DNA from: Lachnospiraceae bacterium
GTDB lineage: Bacteria > Bacillota > Clostridia > Lachnospirales > Lachnospiraceae
Length of the DNA stretch: 64,000 nucleotides
Assembly: GCA_024399135.1 (NCBI GenBank)
Contig: JAKSHY010000011.1
Span: 34,995 to 98,994 of the forward strand
Reading direction: 5' to 3'
Each line of letters begins with the position of its first letter. Position 1 is the stretch's first letter. The notes below the pieces were generated by a model. It was not told where the DNA came from. It saw only the letters and a list, made by a program, of their open reading frames with translations, and searched no databases. Of this stretch, positions 32,901 to 41,653 are shown one piece after another. Made by a program: the position numbers and the translations under genes.

Positions 32901-33144
32901 TGAACGTATATGGCTCAAACAGGCTATCTACAATGCATTCTCCATCGTCCGTATCAATTCAACTGGCTTCAGTTTCAAGACAAGATTTATGGATGAGACT
33001 GATGGGTCGTTGGATTCTGAAGAACGCAGTAAATATCTGAAAATGATTAATACTGTGAACTCTCTTGGAAACTCTAATAAGACAATTCTTATTACTCATT
33101 CTCAGGAGATAAAGGACGTACTCGAACAGATGATTCAACTTTAG
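29917..33144 (+). CDS. Single-chain SbcD-SbcC (Mre11-Rad50) nuclease-ATPase
   Basis: 1075 residues in one uninterrupted frame. The first 330 or so hold the Mre11/SbcD phosphoesterase motifs: HIADVHANK, SGDFWD, YGTPEHE, MYHGEIKG and LGHIHQPQ. From about 355 a Rad50/SbcC ATPase begins: Walker A GSGKT near 400, long coiled coils around a CPFCG zinc hook near 733, signature SSGERIWLK near 992 and Walker B FMDETDG near 1023. The separate proteins process DNA ends and hairpins; phage T4 uses separate gp46 and gp47. Here both halves are fused in cis, with no intervening stop or start. Overlaps the upstream gene by 4 bases. Confidence 0.9.
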   Translation: MKLIHIADVHANKNRKDVTIQMLNRLYKECDERDIDYVLISGDFWDCTVTNTSASGFTEILDAMAGLTAITEVIMIYGTPEHEPDGSLEIFKKVGCKVVDSFGMLCCSEPALDIIALPEPRSSHYPDLAPLAKVKKIREEMLEVLKNRKEKNGTPMVVMYHGEIKGSRYQNGMEAQSNIALTKDELRMCNADYYALGHIHQPQEVFVNCWYSGTPAPKNYGENHDGCFNIVTIEGGKTSVERVSFGFPRYLTLDIEEDMAPLLMKKDYTNTHVKVRFTCHDTSLYKNYALKLHKATNALSVRAQISEERTTNVRCKEIVEQKTTEDKFRAYAEVNHINYQHTLLDKLKALEESMLTSFTFPKHSFELVYAKIRGAKGLKREELEIDFENFNDGVIGLCAAIGSGKTLTIENCQPYPCLLTRDGKLTDHYYLRDSLRELIYRDEEGTYYKIIMNINGAIKTGSVEYLVYTSKDRETWIPVSECNGNLKCYETWVEETFGSKELFLSTCFTAKEATVGCKDISEATPTENMDLFAKLLGLSYYKTLEEMAKELKKQLDSELKVQSVLIKDKGLYESRIQGFTENLEEYKSKLEEQKTAYEEADKEVESLQQEYGKFLAHQNEMRSLNSVIKSLKDAIALKKETVADIEEDKRKADEVELHKRDISLYHSFSKRLEEQMAEIKAKDDEEDKLEKVREAERENLAKLNFDILNIKNKISNLETDLEHYKQEDGHEDNCPFCGAILSDEKKAEVKEKIKNLDSDIKKEEESLVPLNEDYTAVSNKIDEYDSELLSIRDDINSLNEAKDLTLESVNQYKQYAELEGFTPKYKDHDAILKRMRQEIIQLETDISNKTNGVEIVKDVGEDLAIAKRKREDLMQSYSQIVANINSANDNIAYAKEELKKIREYEKGINNLRLDIDEYEILIKAFSTTGIQALELEANIPQIKDYANSILHESFGDRFDIDFKTDDPEAKRAVFQIIVHNNETDETYPLKWVSSGERIWLKQAIYNAFSIVRINSTGFSFKTRFMDETDGSLDSEERSKYLKMINTVNSLGNSNKTILITHSQEIKDVLEQMIQL

Positions 33145-33664
33145 CAGGTGTAGGCCCTTTATACCAGATACGGTATGGAGGGTCACATCTTACATAAGTC
33201 TGACAATAATCTTCAAAGATATTCTTTACTGCATTATTTGGCAGTCCTACATATCTGTTATAGAAATTACAGAATGGAAAAATACGACTTCCTTTCCCTT
33301 GCATCCTTGTTCCTGTAAGATACTGACAGGTTTCACAGCACGGCTGATCCTGTTTTGAATCAAGGAATTTCTGCATACCATCAAGATATTTATTCTCTTC
33401 CTTTTCATCCCAAACACTTCCACCATGATCGTACTTATCAAACTCTTCTCTAAGAATCTCTCCCTTTATCATTGGAAGATTTCCTTCCGAGCATTCAATA
33501 ACCAATATAATCTCTTCAAGAGTATAATCAGTCATATGACCTTTGTATGAGTGCCATTTATTCTTCTTCTTGATTTCTTCACTCTTTAAGGCTGCACAGT
33601 TGAAGAAGTAACAGGCTCTTTGTTGTGTGATATTAAAATAATCTGCGAACTCACTTCTCGTCAT
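33092..33664 (-). CDS. Hypothetical Cys-rich protein, 190 residues
   Basis: N-terminal segment SEFADYFNITQQRACYFFNC looks like an HTH; the second half has CCETCQYLTG and further Cys. Its 3' end overlaps the SbcCD-like gene tail by 53 bases (convergent). Possibly a regulator; uncertain. Confidence 0.55.
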   Translation of the reverse strand: MTRSEFADYFNITQQRACYFFNCAALKSEEIKKKNKWHSYKGHMTDYTLEEIILVIECSEGNLPMIKGEILREEFDKYDHGGSVWDEKEENKYLDGMQKFLDSKQDQPCCETCQYLTGTRMQGKGSRIFPFCNFYNRYVGLPNNAVKNIFEDYCQTYVRCDPPYRIWYKGPTPAKVESSVRVRPLSPENE

Positions 33665-33881
33665 TTCTTATTCCTGCAATAATTCCTTTCTTTCTGAACT
33701 CTTTAGCCTTTCTCTGTGCTAAATCCAACGTCTGATACTCGCCCAAACAGATGTAATATCTGCCAGTATTATTTGCAAATCTTACTTCTGCATCAGGACA
33801 AGTGTCTTTAATTTTCTTTTCACGAATCTTCGATTTAAGGACTTTCTCGTCTGCTAAAAATACATTTACTACTTCAAACAT
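33651..33881 (-). CDS. Small SPOR-like protein
   Basis: 76 residues: VFLADEKVLKSKIREKKIKD then GRYYICLGEYQTLDLAQRKA and a KKGIIAGIRN strand give the strand-helix-strand layout of SPOR (peptidoglycan-binding) domains, without a signal or membrane segment. A GCACGACTT-type promoter places the transcription start at its ATG. A similar protein lies at 60648. Confidence 0.55.
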   Translation of the reverse strand: MFEVVNVFLADEKVLKSKIREKKIKDTCPDAEVRFANNTGRYYICLGEYQTLDLAQRKAKEFRKKGIIAGIRNDEK

Positions 33882-33887
33882 AATTCA

Positions 33888-33918
33888 AATATAGTGTTGA
33901 AGTAATCTGAAGTCGTGT
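33888..33918 (-). promoter_or_regulatory. GCACGACTT-type promoter, leaderless
   Basis: On the minus strand ACACGACTT, 16 bases, TATATT, then 6 bases to the ATG. No ribosome site. Confidence 0.6.
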
Positions 33919-34033
33919 TAATTAGAGGAAATTTTCCCTTAATTTCCCCTAACTTTCGCTAATCGTAAATAAAACAAGCCACGCCTACCGAAGTAAACGT
34001 GGCCAGAAATTTTTTGTACTCTAGTTCATAAGA

Positions 34034-35986
34034 TTATGCAAACCGTAAATAATGAATATACATATTCTGTACCATAACAAGAAGTTTATTGTTATAAACT
34101 GTAAGTGATTCAGGTTCTCTTGTCTTCCAGTTGAAGTTTGAACAATCAATTTTTGCTGATTCTTTTCCAGTCATTAAGTTATAAACCCTAATACAGTTAG
34201 GATGGTCAACACTACCACCCATTCCGAATACATGATATAAGAATCCATTATAAATTGTTGCTCCCTGAGTAAAGGTTGCGTCATAGGGTAATTCCCACTG
34301 AGATAAAATATCATCAGCTGTAAGAATTACATTAGAATTTGTAATATCAGGGATTTTAAATCTAGTAAGATAGTATCTGTTTTCATTATCGTGTTCGCTC
34401 TGAGAACCATTACTTCTCCATTTAGGAGCAAATGTATATAAATATCCATTATCAGCATCTACTAAGTAATTGTGATAATGGAAAGTTTCAACATATTTAC
34501 TTCCAGAGTAGGTCGAATAATCGATATAAATTGTCTGTATGTGTTCTGATGTATAACCACCGTTTTCATCACTTATCAATCTATCTACATAACAACAACT
34601 ACCAAGCTGCTCTACAGAATCAATCGGATCTCTATATCCAGTCAAATACAAAAGAGGAAAGTCATCAATTTCTGAATATTTTTTACCCAATGTAAGAGAG
34701 TTGGCGTGATTATTAACATCATAACTTCCCAACTTTCCAGAAGCCAACGGAGTCTTTGCATTAGTTCCTTTATCAAAATCTTTCAAGGAATAGATACCAA
34801 AGAAACCGGTGTTAAACAGCTGAATATACTTATCACCATAAGCACATCCACCTTGCACAGCTGTGGTTACTCCAGAAGGTTTTGTATAAGCACCACCACT
34901 TGGAGTCGAACTTTTTACAGTGGGTTTATTTTGAAGATCAATCCTTTCTCCCTCATAAGTATTTTCATATTTAGTTGAGATTATCTGACCATCTACAAAA
35001 ATTGCACCTATACCATCCTGAAAGGTTTTAGAAGTAATCTGTTTATAAGTATCATTGGACATATAAACAAGTCCACCACCGTCAGTGAATGCAAAACCAT
35101 AATCTACAGATTCGTCAATTGTTGATGTTTTTGTGCCCTGTAACATATAAACACAAGAAGTTCCCACTGTAATGCCATAAAGAGCTTTATTTGTAAGGTT
35201 CTTAATTTCAATAGCATTAAAAGTTGCTCCTGAGCACTTCAACACCCTAATAGCTCTACCATTTGAATTTCTATTATAAAAAATAGAAGAATATCCTAAA
35301 TAGGCTACCCCACAATTCTGAAAGTCTACCAATACTCCACTTTCATTCGAGTCTGAGGTTATGTTCACAAACTGAATAAAGGCTTCTGCTACATTACCAA
35401 AAGAAATTCCACCTTTCAAATTGAAACGACTTTCAGAAGGCGTACTAGCACTGGCACCATTAGATTTAATTACAACGATACTCGCATTGTTTATAACAAC
35501 AGGTGATGGATAATCAGACATAAGATTAAATCCAAACCGAGTGTATTTATTGTATTTACTTGCTATTTTCTGAAAGTCAAATGTTTTCAATGGAGTTTCT
35601 TCAGAGAGACCGTCATTGTCATCACTTCCATTTATATAATCTATGTAAATAGTAATATCAGTTGATGAAATTGCAATTTCTTCAGTTTTAATTTCTCCAG
35701 CATCAACTTCCGTTCCGTCTGAAAGAATACAAATCAAATGACCTTCAGAATTGATTACAACGGAAGAAACAGAAACACCCTTTTCACCAACGGCACCTTT
35801 AAGGATAGTAGCAGTGCTTGTTCTTTCCTGACCTGCAGTATTTACCCACTTGAAAGTGATGACTGTATTTCCATCGGAATCAATTTCAGTATTGCTGATC
35901 TGACAGTTAGCACCTTTTACAGCACCAAATTCAGATGAAGTTTCCTGTGTGTACTTTTTAGAAAGTGCATATGAAGTAACATCCAT
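34034..35986 (-). CDS. Tail fibre / receptor-binding-like protein
   Basis: 650 residues. The N-terminus (about 1-110) has the fibre-neck pattern with VTFKWVNTAGQERTSTATIL-like and GAVGEKGVSVSSVVINSEGH segments; the middle resembles a right-handed beta-helix and the C-terminal half a beta-rich head. ILSDGTEVDAGEI is common in fibre shafts. It starts a minus-strand cluster with two small virion-like genes. Host adsorption is the likely role. Confidence 0.65.
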   Translation of the reverse strand: MDVTSYALSKKYTQETSSEFGAVKGANCQISNTEIDSDGNTVITFKWVNTAGQERTSTATILKGAVGEKGVSVSSVVINSEGHLICILSDGTEVDAGEIKTEEIAISSTDITIYIDYINGSDDNDGLSEETPLKTFDFQKIASKYNKYTRFGFNLMSDYPSPVVINNASIVVIKSNGASASTPSESRFNLKGGISFGNVAEAFIQFVNITSDSNESGVLVDFQNCGVAYLGYSSIFYNRNSNGRAIRVLKCSGATFNAIEIKNLTNKALYGITVGTSCVYMLQGTKTSTIDESVDYGFAFTDGGGLVYMSNDTYKQITSKTFQDGIGAIFVDGQIISTKYENTYEGERIDLQNKPTVKSSTPSGGAYTKPSGVTTAVQGGCAYGDKYIQLFNTGFFGIYSLKDFDKGTNAKTPLASGKLGSYDVNNHANSLTLGKKYSEIDDFPLLYLTGYRDPIDSVEQLGSCCYVDRLISDENGGYTSEHIQTIYIDYSTYSGSKYVETFHYHNYLVDADNGYLYTFAPKWRSNGSQSEHDNENRYYLTRFKIPDITNSNVILTADDILSQWELPYDATFTQGATIYNGFLYHVFGMGGSVDHPNCIRVYNLMTGKESAKIDCSNFNWKTREPESLTVYNNKLLVMVQNMYIHYLRFA

Positions 35987-35996
35987 TTTCTACTCC

Positions 35997-36233
35997 TTAC
36001 AGAAGAAACCAAGTCTTGGTTGTCTGTTCGTATTTGTAAACTTCTGCTGTATCAAGTGCAAGAAAACTTGAGCCTGTAGCAAGTTCATCAGCCTTAGGCA
36101 GCTTTGCTATATCTTTTGAAAGCCCTTCATAGTTTCTGATACTGTCTTTAGCACCAGTTCCGACAAAACGAATACTTGTAGTTGCTTCGAGTTCATCTTC
36201 CCAACTAACTGATTTTCCGTTGATAATATCCAT
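35997..36233 (-). CDS. Small virion-associated protein, 78 residues
   Basis: Upstream of the fibre gene by 10 bases. SVSWEDELEATTSIRFVGTG and LDTAEVYKYEQTTKTWFLL resemble short phage appendage-linker proteins. Tentative. Confidence 0.5.
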   Translation of the reverse strand: MDIINGKSVSWEDELEATTSIRFVGTGAKDSIRNYEGLSKDIAKLPKADELATGSSFLALDTAEVYKYEQTTKTWFLL

Positions 36234-36247
36234 AGTAATCCCCTAGT

Positions 36248-36919
36248 CTAAAAATATTCAGAACCCTCAGGCTCTGTATTTTCTGTTTCATCTTCTGAAG
36301 GTTCTTCCGGCTCTGTAGGACTTTCTGGTTCTTCTTCGCCCGGTTCTTCTTCAGGTTCTTTTACAACGATTTTTAATTCAAGATAAGAGGTAGACGTCTG
36401 ACGGTCTTTGCAAGATTCATCAGTATTTTTTACTTCACATTTAAGTGTGTATTCACCTGCAGTAAGTGATGAGAATGTAAGACAGTAACTTTCTTCTTCA
36501 AAAGGTTCTTCATCAATAGACCACTTATAAGAAAGGTTTCCGTCCTTTTTAGTACTTGCGTAACATTTGACTTCAAGTTCTTCTTCAATTTCAATTTCAG
36601 TCTTTTCTGCTACGAGCTGGAGTTTTGGGTATTCAGGTACATCAAGAGGTTCTTTACCGTCAATATCTACAAAGAGTTCACACTGTCCGAATTCATTGAA
36701 CAGTTCAACGTCTTTTTCGAGTGATTCACCTGAAATGAAATCTGTTTTTGTATGTTTAGGATTATTGCAGACACCTACGATTTCTTTGTTATCGTAGTGC
36801 ATCTTACTGACGATAGTTTTGTTGATAAGAGATTTTTCGTTCACAGGATATTCAGGCAGAACACACTGAAACTCTCTTTCGATTTCTTCATAGTATTTAC
36901 ATTTGACACAGATACCCAT
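36248..36919 (-). CDS. Ig-like domain protein with acidic Pro-rich tail
   Basis: 223 residues: Cys-containing N-terminus (CVKCKYYEEI and others), an Ig/PKD-like domain (about 105-185; LSYKWSIDEEPFEEESYCLT, AGEYTLKCEVKN), then a tail rich in Glu, Pro and Thr. Such proteins often decorate phage particles. A TnpB element lies just upstream of its start. Confidence 0.55.
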   Translation of the reverse strand: MGICVKCKYYEEIEREFQCVLPEYPVNEKSLINKTIVSKMHYDNKEIVGVCNNPKHTKTDFISGESLEKDVELFNEFGQCELFVDIDGKEPLDVPEYPKLQLVAEKTEIEIEEELEVKCYASTKKDGNLSYKWSIDEEPFEEESYCLTFSSLTAGEYTLKCEVKNTDESCKDRQTSTSYLELKIVVKEPEEEPGEEEPESPTEPEEPSEDETENTEPEGSEYF

Positions 36920-36954
36920 GGTTTACCTCTTGAAAAAGAGAATACCATAGGTAT

Positions 36955-38325
36955 TAACGGTGGGTTAACTACCCTCTACCTGAAGGCAGGGGCTTGTAAC
37001 TTGAATAACTAAATTATTACTGGTTACAATTTTACTTGTTTCACACGAGCCTGCCTGTATCAAAGAACAGAATTCTTTTTTACAGGTCTTACAATCCCAT
37101 CCACAAGCACTCTTTTTAGGTGTGAGAACTTCCGTTACAGAAACGATTTCACCATATAATCTCAAATTTTTACTTGCGTTTATATCACGATTATGACGTG
37201 TACCACATTTAGGACAGTCATAATTGAGAACTTGCAAGTTTTTTGTAATTGGATTTCTAAATCCACATACATTACAAATCTGTGAACTTGGAAACCACTT
37301 ATTTGCTTTTATAAACTCTCTAAGATGCTCATTTGATTTTCTTTCAACTAAACCCCTGAACCGACCAAATCCGTTATTAAAAACTTTCTTGCCGTGTCCC
37401 ATCTGAGCCATAATTTTCAGGTTTATATCTTCAAATGTAATGACATCAAATTCTTTGGCAATTCTTAACGATTCCTTCTCGTGCCAGTCTTTCAGTTGAT
37501 TAGATAACTTTTCATAATATCTCGCTATACGAAGCTTGAGTTTATAATGATTTTTTGAATCAGGTTTTGTTCTGGCAAACTTTCGATTAAGTCTTGCAAG
37601 TTCTCTCTGTGCTTTCAGATAATAGTTAGGGAAATTGGTTATCTTTCCATCACTATATACTGCAAAATCACCGTGAAAACTCATGTCTACACCAAGAGTT
37701 TTGCCAGTCATTTCTGATTCAATTATTTTAGGTCTACTCTGTTCTGTAAGAATTGAAACATAATATTTACCTGATTTTGTCTTAGATATTGTTGCTGATT
37801 TAATTTTTCCATAACAATATCTGTGAAAAACTGTTTTTACCAATCCAAGTTTAGGGAGTTTTAGTTTTCCATTTTCAATTCTTATAGAATTATTCACATT
37901 GTTAGTTGTGTATGATTGACGAGAATTCTTCTTAGAGTGGAAAACTGGAAAATTAGTTTCTTTTTTGAAGAACTTATTATAAGCAGTCTTCAAATTCATC
38001 TGTGCGTTACATAATGCAAGAGAGTCTACTTCCTTTAACCATTCATATTCTGTTTTAAGATAAGCAGGAGATTTTACAACCGAATGACCTGTTTCTTCAT
38101 ACTGTTTCTTACAGTCAGATAAAAGCATATTATATACGAATCTACTTGAGCCGATTGTTTTATCAATCAGTTCAAGCTGCTGAGTTGTTGGATAGATTCT
38201 ATATTTATATGCTCTAAATCCCATTTACATTCCCATTCTTTGATTATTTACATAATTCATAAGCGTTCCTAATATTATTAGTCAAGAAAAAAAAACAATT
38301 CATCCCCCAACTAAAGCAAGGGAAT
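36955..38325 (-). mobile_element. Second IS200/IS605-family TnpB-only element
   Basis: Minus-strand left end near 38320 reads CCCTTGCTTTAGTTGGGGG; right end near 36970-36995 carries CCCCTGCCTTCAGGTAGAGG, where the omega RNA scaffold is expected. No TnpA. Boundaries approximate. Confidence 0.65.
36965..38224 (-). CDS. tnpB: TnpB RNA-guided nuclease (second copy)
   Basis: 419 residues with intact RuvC motifs GVDMSFHG, TFEDINLKI and NRDINASKNL, and a CNVCG / CPKCG zinc finger. Sequence is clearly distinct from the 21726 copy, so it is a separate acquisition. Starts MGFRAYKYRIYPT, the family hallmark. Confidence 0.9.
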   Translation of the reverse strand: MGFRAYKYRIYPTTQQLELIDKTIGSSRFVYNMLLSDCKKQYEETGHSVVKSPAYLKTEYEWLKEVDSLALCNAQMNLKTAYNKFFKKETNFPVFHSKKNSRQSYTTNNVNNSIRIENGKLKLPKLGLVKTVFHRYCYGKIKSATISKTKSGKYYVSILTEQSRPKIIESEMTGKTLGVDMSFHGDFAVYSDGKITNFPNYYLKAQRELARLNRKFARTKPDSKNHYKLKLRIARYYEKLSNQLKDWHEKESLRIAKEFDVITFEDINLKIMAQMGHGKKVFNNGFGRFRGLVERKSNEHLREFIKANKWFPSSQICNVCGFRNPITKNLQVLNYDCPKCGTRHNRDINASKNLRLYGEIVSVTEVLTPKKSACGWDCKTCKKEFCSLIQAGSCETSKIVTSNNLVIQVTSPCLQVEGS

Positions 38326-38341
38326 TTCTTGTTCATCCTTC

Positions 38342-38824
38342 TTAAAATCCAATACCAAGTCTGGCTAAAATTTCCCCTTTATTTTTCAAGTCAAAATGAT
38401 TTTCACAATGATTCTGATAAGCACATTTCTTACATCCAGGATGTAAGTCCCCACTCAAAATATCATTATCAAAGTGTCCGTAACGAACACAATTTTCTTC
38501 CTGAAAATCTGAATCCTGACATTTGTCATAAAGAGCTTCCTCTTTAGCAATTTCCTTTTCCAGATTTTCTTTAATTGTGTTTATTGCAATATCTGTTTTA
38601 AGTTCAACGTCAATACTTTTTTCGTAGTGCCAGTTATACCAATGCACTTTTGGTTTCGAATATGTTACTTTGAATTTAATTCCTTCAACTTTTTCTTTGC
38701 GAAACCCCCCAAAATCATCCCCAAAATAAGGACTATCTGTTAGAGCTTTCAAATCCTTTTTAAGAACATCAATTCTATTCTTTTGTCTTTCCAACCACTT
38801 TAATTGTAAATCTCTGTTAATCAT
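38342..38824 (-). CDS. Hypothetical protein, 160 residues
   Basis: Helical, charged N- and C-terminal parts with a Trp/Tyr-rich middle (KPKVHWYNWHYEKSIDVELK). Five Cys near the C-terminus (CKKCAYQNHC) suggest metal binding. Function unknown. Confidence 0.55.
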   Translation of the reverse strand: MINRDLQLKWLERQKNRIDVLKKDLKALTDSPYFGDDFGGFRKEKVEGIKFKVTYSKPKVHWYNWHYEKSIDVELKTDIAINTIKENLEKEIAKEEALYDKCQDSDFQEENCVRYGHFDNDILSGDLHPGCKKCAYQNHCENHFDLKNKGEILARLGIGF

Positions 38825-38895
38825 GTTTCACTTCCCTTTATTTATCAAAATATTTCTCCTAATGACAATCTTTTGCCTTTTTATTGTCATTACGT

Positions 38896-39240
38896 TTACA
38901 ATCTTTTCTTCATATCCACAATCGCCAGTTCCAGTTCTTGAACTGCAATACTTAATAATCTTTCATACAATTCATCGTAAGTAATTTTCTCGTTATCATA
39001 TTCGTTTATATACTGCCATAAGCAGGTTTCAGAAATAAGACCATAGCTTTTTGCAGTTTCGATTACTTCATCAATAATCTTATTGTATGATTCCTTCAGA
39101 TCATAAAGCTGATTGTTTAGTTCTTTATTTTCTTTTTTTAATTGTTCAAGTTCGTTAGATCTATAATTACTCCCACAACTACACGAATAACATTCCTGAC
39201 TAGTCAATCCGGCATATACACAACCATTACAATAACTCAT
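38896..39240 (-). CDS. Cys-rich N-terminal, coiled-coil small protein
   Basis: 114 residues: CNGCVYAGLTSQECYSCSCG at the N-terminus, then a coiled coil (ELEQLKKENKELNNQLYDLK). Overlaps the upstream stop by ATGA. A variant of the local Cys-plus-coiled-coil family. Confidence 0.6.
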   Translation of the reverse strand: MSYCNGCVYAGLTSQECYSCSCGSNYRSNELEQLKKENKELNNQLYDLKESYNKIIDEVIETAKSYGLISETCLWQYINEYDNEKITYDELYERLLSIAVQELELAIVDMKKRL

Positions 39241-39635
39241 TCTGCTAACTCCCAATCTTTACAATTTAAACAAAATTTCATAAGACCTAATACAGTTTGT
39301 TTTTCATTCCACTTTGCACAGTTCATAGAATGCTTACAGTTGCCAACGTTTTTCATTTTCTCAATCTGCTCATCTTTTTCTCTAATAATAGTATTGAGTC
39401 TTCTAATTTCAATGAGTTGTTTTTTCAGAACATCTGGATCGATTTCAAGCTGCATACACATTTTGTAAACGTAGCCTTCATGTTCTTGAATAATTCTATC
39501 GTGAAGTTCGTCAGTGAAATGTCTTAATACTGGAATAGCACCTTCAACTTCTCCAAGTTCATTAAGGTTATAACCCATAAAAGAGATAGGTTTTATATTT
39601 TCTGTTGCTTTTTCTTCGTCATTTAATTCCCACAT
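39237..39635 (-). CDS. Coiled-coil protein with C-terminal Cys motif
   Basis: 132 residues. C-terminal half: coiled coil (IRRLNTIIREKDEQIEKMKN) then CKHSMNCAKW and a final CLNCKDWELAE, which matches the end of the 15484 protein (CDKWELAE). Paralogous family; unknown role. Confidence 0.6.
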   Translation of the reverse strand: MWELNDEEKATENIKPISFMGYNLNELGEVEGAIPVLRHFTDELHDRIIQEHEGYVYKMCMQLEIDPDVLKKQLIEIRRLNTIIREKDEQIEKMKNVGNCKHSMNCAKWNEKQTVLGLMKFCLNCKDWELAE

Positions 39636-40624
39636 CAGAACAGCCCTCCACCGTAACTATTATTCTGCCAGTCGCTTTCCAGAGCTTCATCTGCAAGTAA
39701 ACTCATGACAGTGTCTTTTATACTTTCATCCTCTGGGACTTTTGTAGCAATATGAAAATCTTCAGGATTCATTTCTATTTCATTACCTGACGGAGTTACT
39801 ATTTTTACATCATTAAAATCAACTACTTTTTCTTCAATTGGTTGCAGTCCAAGTTTATGTGCCATCTTTCTTGCACGTTCTACACGACCACGAAGATGAG
39901 GGTAAACTTTTAGGAATTCTTCAAATCCTTTTTGATGTTGAAATTTATGCTCTTCAGGTGTAAGCATCATTACATTCCAAGAACACTCTTCAAACTGTGG
40001 TGCAGTTCCTCTTGAAACGATATGAGCAAGTTCAAGTGCTCCACCCATTCCTGAAGCAAAAGAAATAGTATTGATACGTCTGAACTCTTCAATGGAAATA
40101 TAATTTCCCTCTGCATCCATATCTACAAAATCTTCTTTCAGTTCACTTCTGAAACTCATATACTGCTCAAAGATTTCTTTAACTCCAATCTGCTGAGTAG
40201 TATCAAGGTCACAGTCCTGAGCAAGGTAATTAATGATATTATTTATGAAAGCACACATCTGTCCTTTGCTCATTTTGGACATTGTGATTTTTTCCTCCTT
40301 CACTTCACCTGTTAAAGGATTCTGCCATTCATATTCTTCTGCAAACATTTCATACAATGCTTTGCACATTATTTCAGCTTCATCACCTATTGGCTTATGA
40401 CCGTTATTTACTTCACAACAAATTGAAATGAGTGCCCAGGCAAGTTTAATCTGTTCGTAAGTTTTATTTGCTCTTTTGAGTTCTGCTGTAACTGTGATTA
40501 TCTGATTTCCTGCTTCACCACAGAATGAATTCATAAATCGCTTGTCGGCAGGTGATGCCGGAATGAAGCAGTAATAATTATCATTAGGTCTGAATGCTCG
40601 AACTCTGAATACCGTCTTATCCAT
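39635..40624 (-). CDS. HNH-type protein, 329 residues
   Basis: The region ALELAHIVSRGTAPQFEECS with WNVMMLTPEEHKFQHQKG (about 200-240) fits an HNH/McrA-like motif. The N-terminal half (ELKRANKTYEQIKLAWALIS) resembles NinB-type phage recombination proteins. A recombination or structure-specific nuclease role fits the neighbouring SSB and dUTPase genes. Probable leaderless start from the promoter that ends at its ATG. Confidence 0.6.
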   Translation of the reverse strand: MDKTVFRVRAFRPNDNYYCFIPASPADKRFMNSFCGEAGNQIITVTAELKRANKTYEQIKLAWALISICCEVNNGHKPIGDEAEIMCKALYEMFAEEYEWQNPLTGEVKEEKITMSKMSKGQMCAFINNIINYLAQDCDLDTTQQIGVKEIFEQYMSFRSELKEDFVDMDAEGNYISIEEFRRINTISFASGMGGALELAHIVSRGTAPQFEECSWNVMMLTPEEHKFQHQKGFEEFLKVYPHLRGRVERARKMAHKLGLQPIEEKVVDFNDVKIVTPSGNEIEMNPEDFHIATKVPEDESIKDTVMSLLADEALESDWQNNSYGGGLF

Positions 40625-40628
40625 AACT

Positions 40629-40661
40629 GTATTATTTACCTAGTTGAAAAAAATGTCGTGC
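40629..40661 (-). promoter_or_regulatory. GCACGACAT-type promoter, leaderless
   Basis: Minus-strand GCACGACAT with TAATAC 18 bases downstream, 4 bases before the ATG region; no ribosome site visible. Confidence 0.5.
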
Positions 40662-40670
40662 AAACAAAAC

Positions 40671-40716
40671 AGCCTGTTTCACAACAACGTTGATCCACAG
40701 GCTACATCTTTTTTTT
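40671..40716. terminator. Bidirectional terminator candidate
   Basis: AGCCTG / CAGGCT stem with T tracts on either strand (eight T on plus; GTTTTGTTT on minus). The rest of the gap to 40828 holds only a TGAGAATG / CATTCTCA hairpin. Confidence 0.6.
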
Positions 40717-40828
40717 ATGCCAAATAATAATTTTTGAGAATGCCAATCATTCTCAGTCCACAGATAGGGTTCAACTGAACGCTAGGCATGAAGCCGTGTG
40801 AATCTGTAGGCTTACGGAATCGTGTAAT

Positions 40829-41194
40829 CTAGACCTTTGTGTTACCTTCCACTTTGGCTTCATCTTTTTTCTTAACAACGAATGCCAGAGGAATCACACT
40901 CACAATAATTACAATAATTCCTATAACGGCTGCGATAAGTGCTTTAATCTTATCTTCAGTCACACCCATAAGACCTAGAATAAATGACCCGACTACAACG
41001 CCCACAATAGACGTGTATAGTTTCCAGTCTTTCTTCTCAGCCTTCTTAACGATACTGACAATAGTCAGAGCCAGACCAAGGGATGTTACAGCAAGTCCTG
41101 TGATTTCCACAACAGGAATTGATGCAAAGTATCCGAGTCCTGCACCGACAATAAGCAGTACCAGACCAATAATGAAAAAGAGTTTACTTTTCAT
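40829..41194 (-). CDS. Membrane protein, 121 residues, about four TM segments
   Basis: Hydrophobic segments at about 3-22, 25-47, 58-75 and 84-108, short loops and a charged C-terminus. Overlaps the preceding small gene by 11 bases. Could be a holin-like or superinfection-related membrane protein; no specific evidence. Confidence 0.65.
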   Translation of the reverse strand: MKSKLFFIIGLVLLIVGAGLGYFASIPVVEITGLAVTSLGLALTIVSIVKKAEKKDWKLYTSIVGVVVGSFILGLMGVTEDKIKALIAAVIGIIVIIVSVIPLAFVVKKKDEAKVEGNTKV

Positions 41195-41324
41195 CTTTGG
41201 TATCCTCCTTTACTTCCACCGAACTTTTGTATTCGGCTTTAGATTCTATGTCAACCTTGAAGTCCTGAACCTCACAAGGTCCGTTACCCCCTTCAAGGCA
41301 ACATTCAATACAATCACTGCACAT
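41184..41324 (-). CDS. Small Cys-rich protein, 46 residues
   Basis: MCSDCIECCLEGGNGPC at the start, then an acidic Lys/Glu tail. Overlaps its upstream neighbour by one base (TAATG). Likely metal binding. Confidence 0.55.
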   Translation of the reverse strand: MCSDCIECCLEGGNGPCEVQDFKVDIESKAEYKSSVEVKEDTKDEK

Positions 41325-41653
41325 TACCCGATATACCCATTCTGAAGTTCTTTGTTACAGTGTTCGCAGAAACCGTTAGTAAGTTCTGATGTAACAAACT
41401 GTTCGCAAGATTTACATTTAGGTACATCGTCTACAACACAGGCACAGCCTTTTGAGTATTTGTACAGCCACATCTGTTTCTTCAGATGAGTGAAGTGTCT
41501 GTGTTCTGCCGGAACCTTAGACATTACTTCTGACTTATCTGCAAGTTCCCTTGCTTCACCAATGTCTCTAGCAAAGATAAGAGTCTGACGGTTTGTATCA
41601 TTACTCTCATCAAAGCAATGAAACATTTTCCAAGTTTGCATTCCGTAGTACAC
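41324..41653 (-). CDS. Hypothetical protein with C-terminal zinc ribbon
   Basis: 109 residues; CKSCEQFV and CEHCNKEL at the C-terminus form a zinc ribbon. The N-terminal part (KMFHCFDESNDTNRQTLIFA) is alpha/beta. Overlaps the dUTPase gene by one base. Confidence 0.6.
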   Translation of the reverse strand: MYYGMQTWKMFHCFDESNDTNRQTLIFARDIGEARELADKSEVMSKVPAEHRHFTHLKKQMWLYKYSKGCACVVDDVPKCKSCEQFVTSELTNGFCEHCNKELQNGYIG

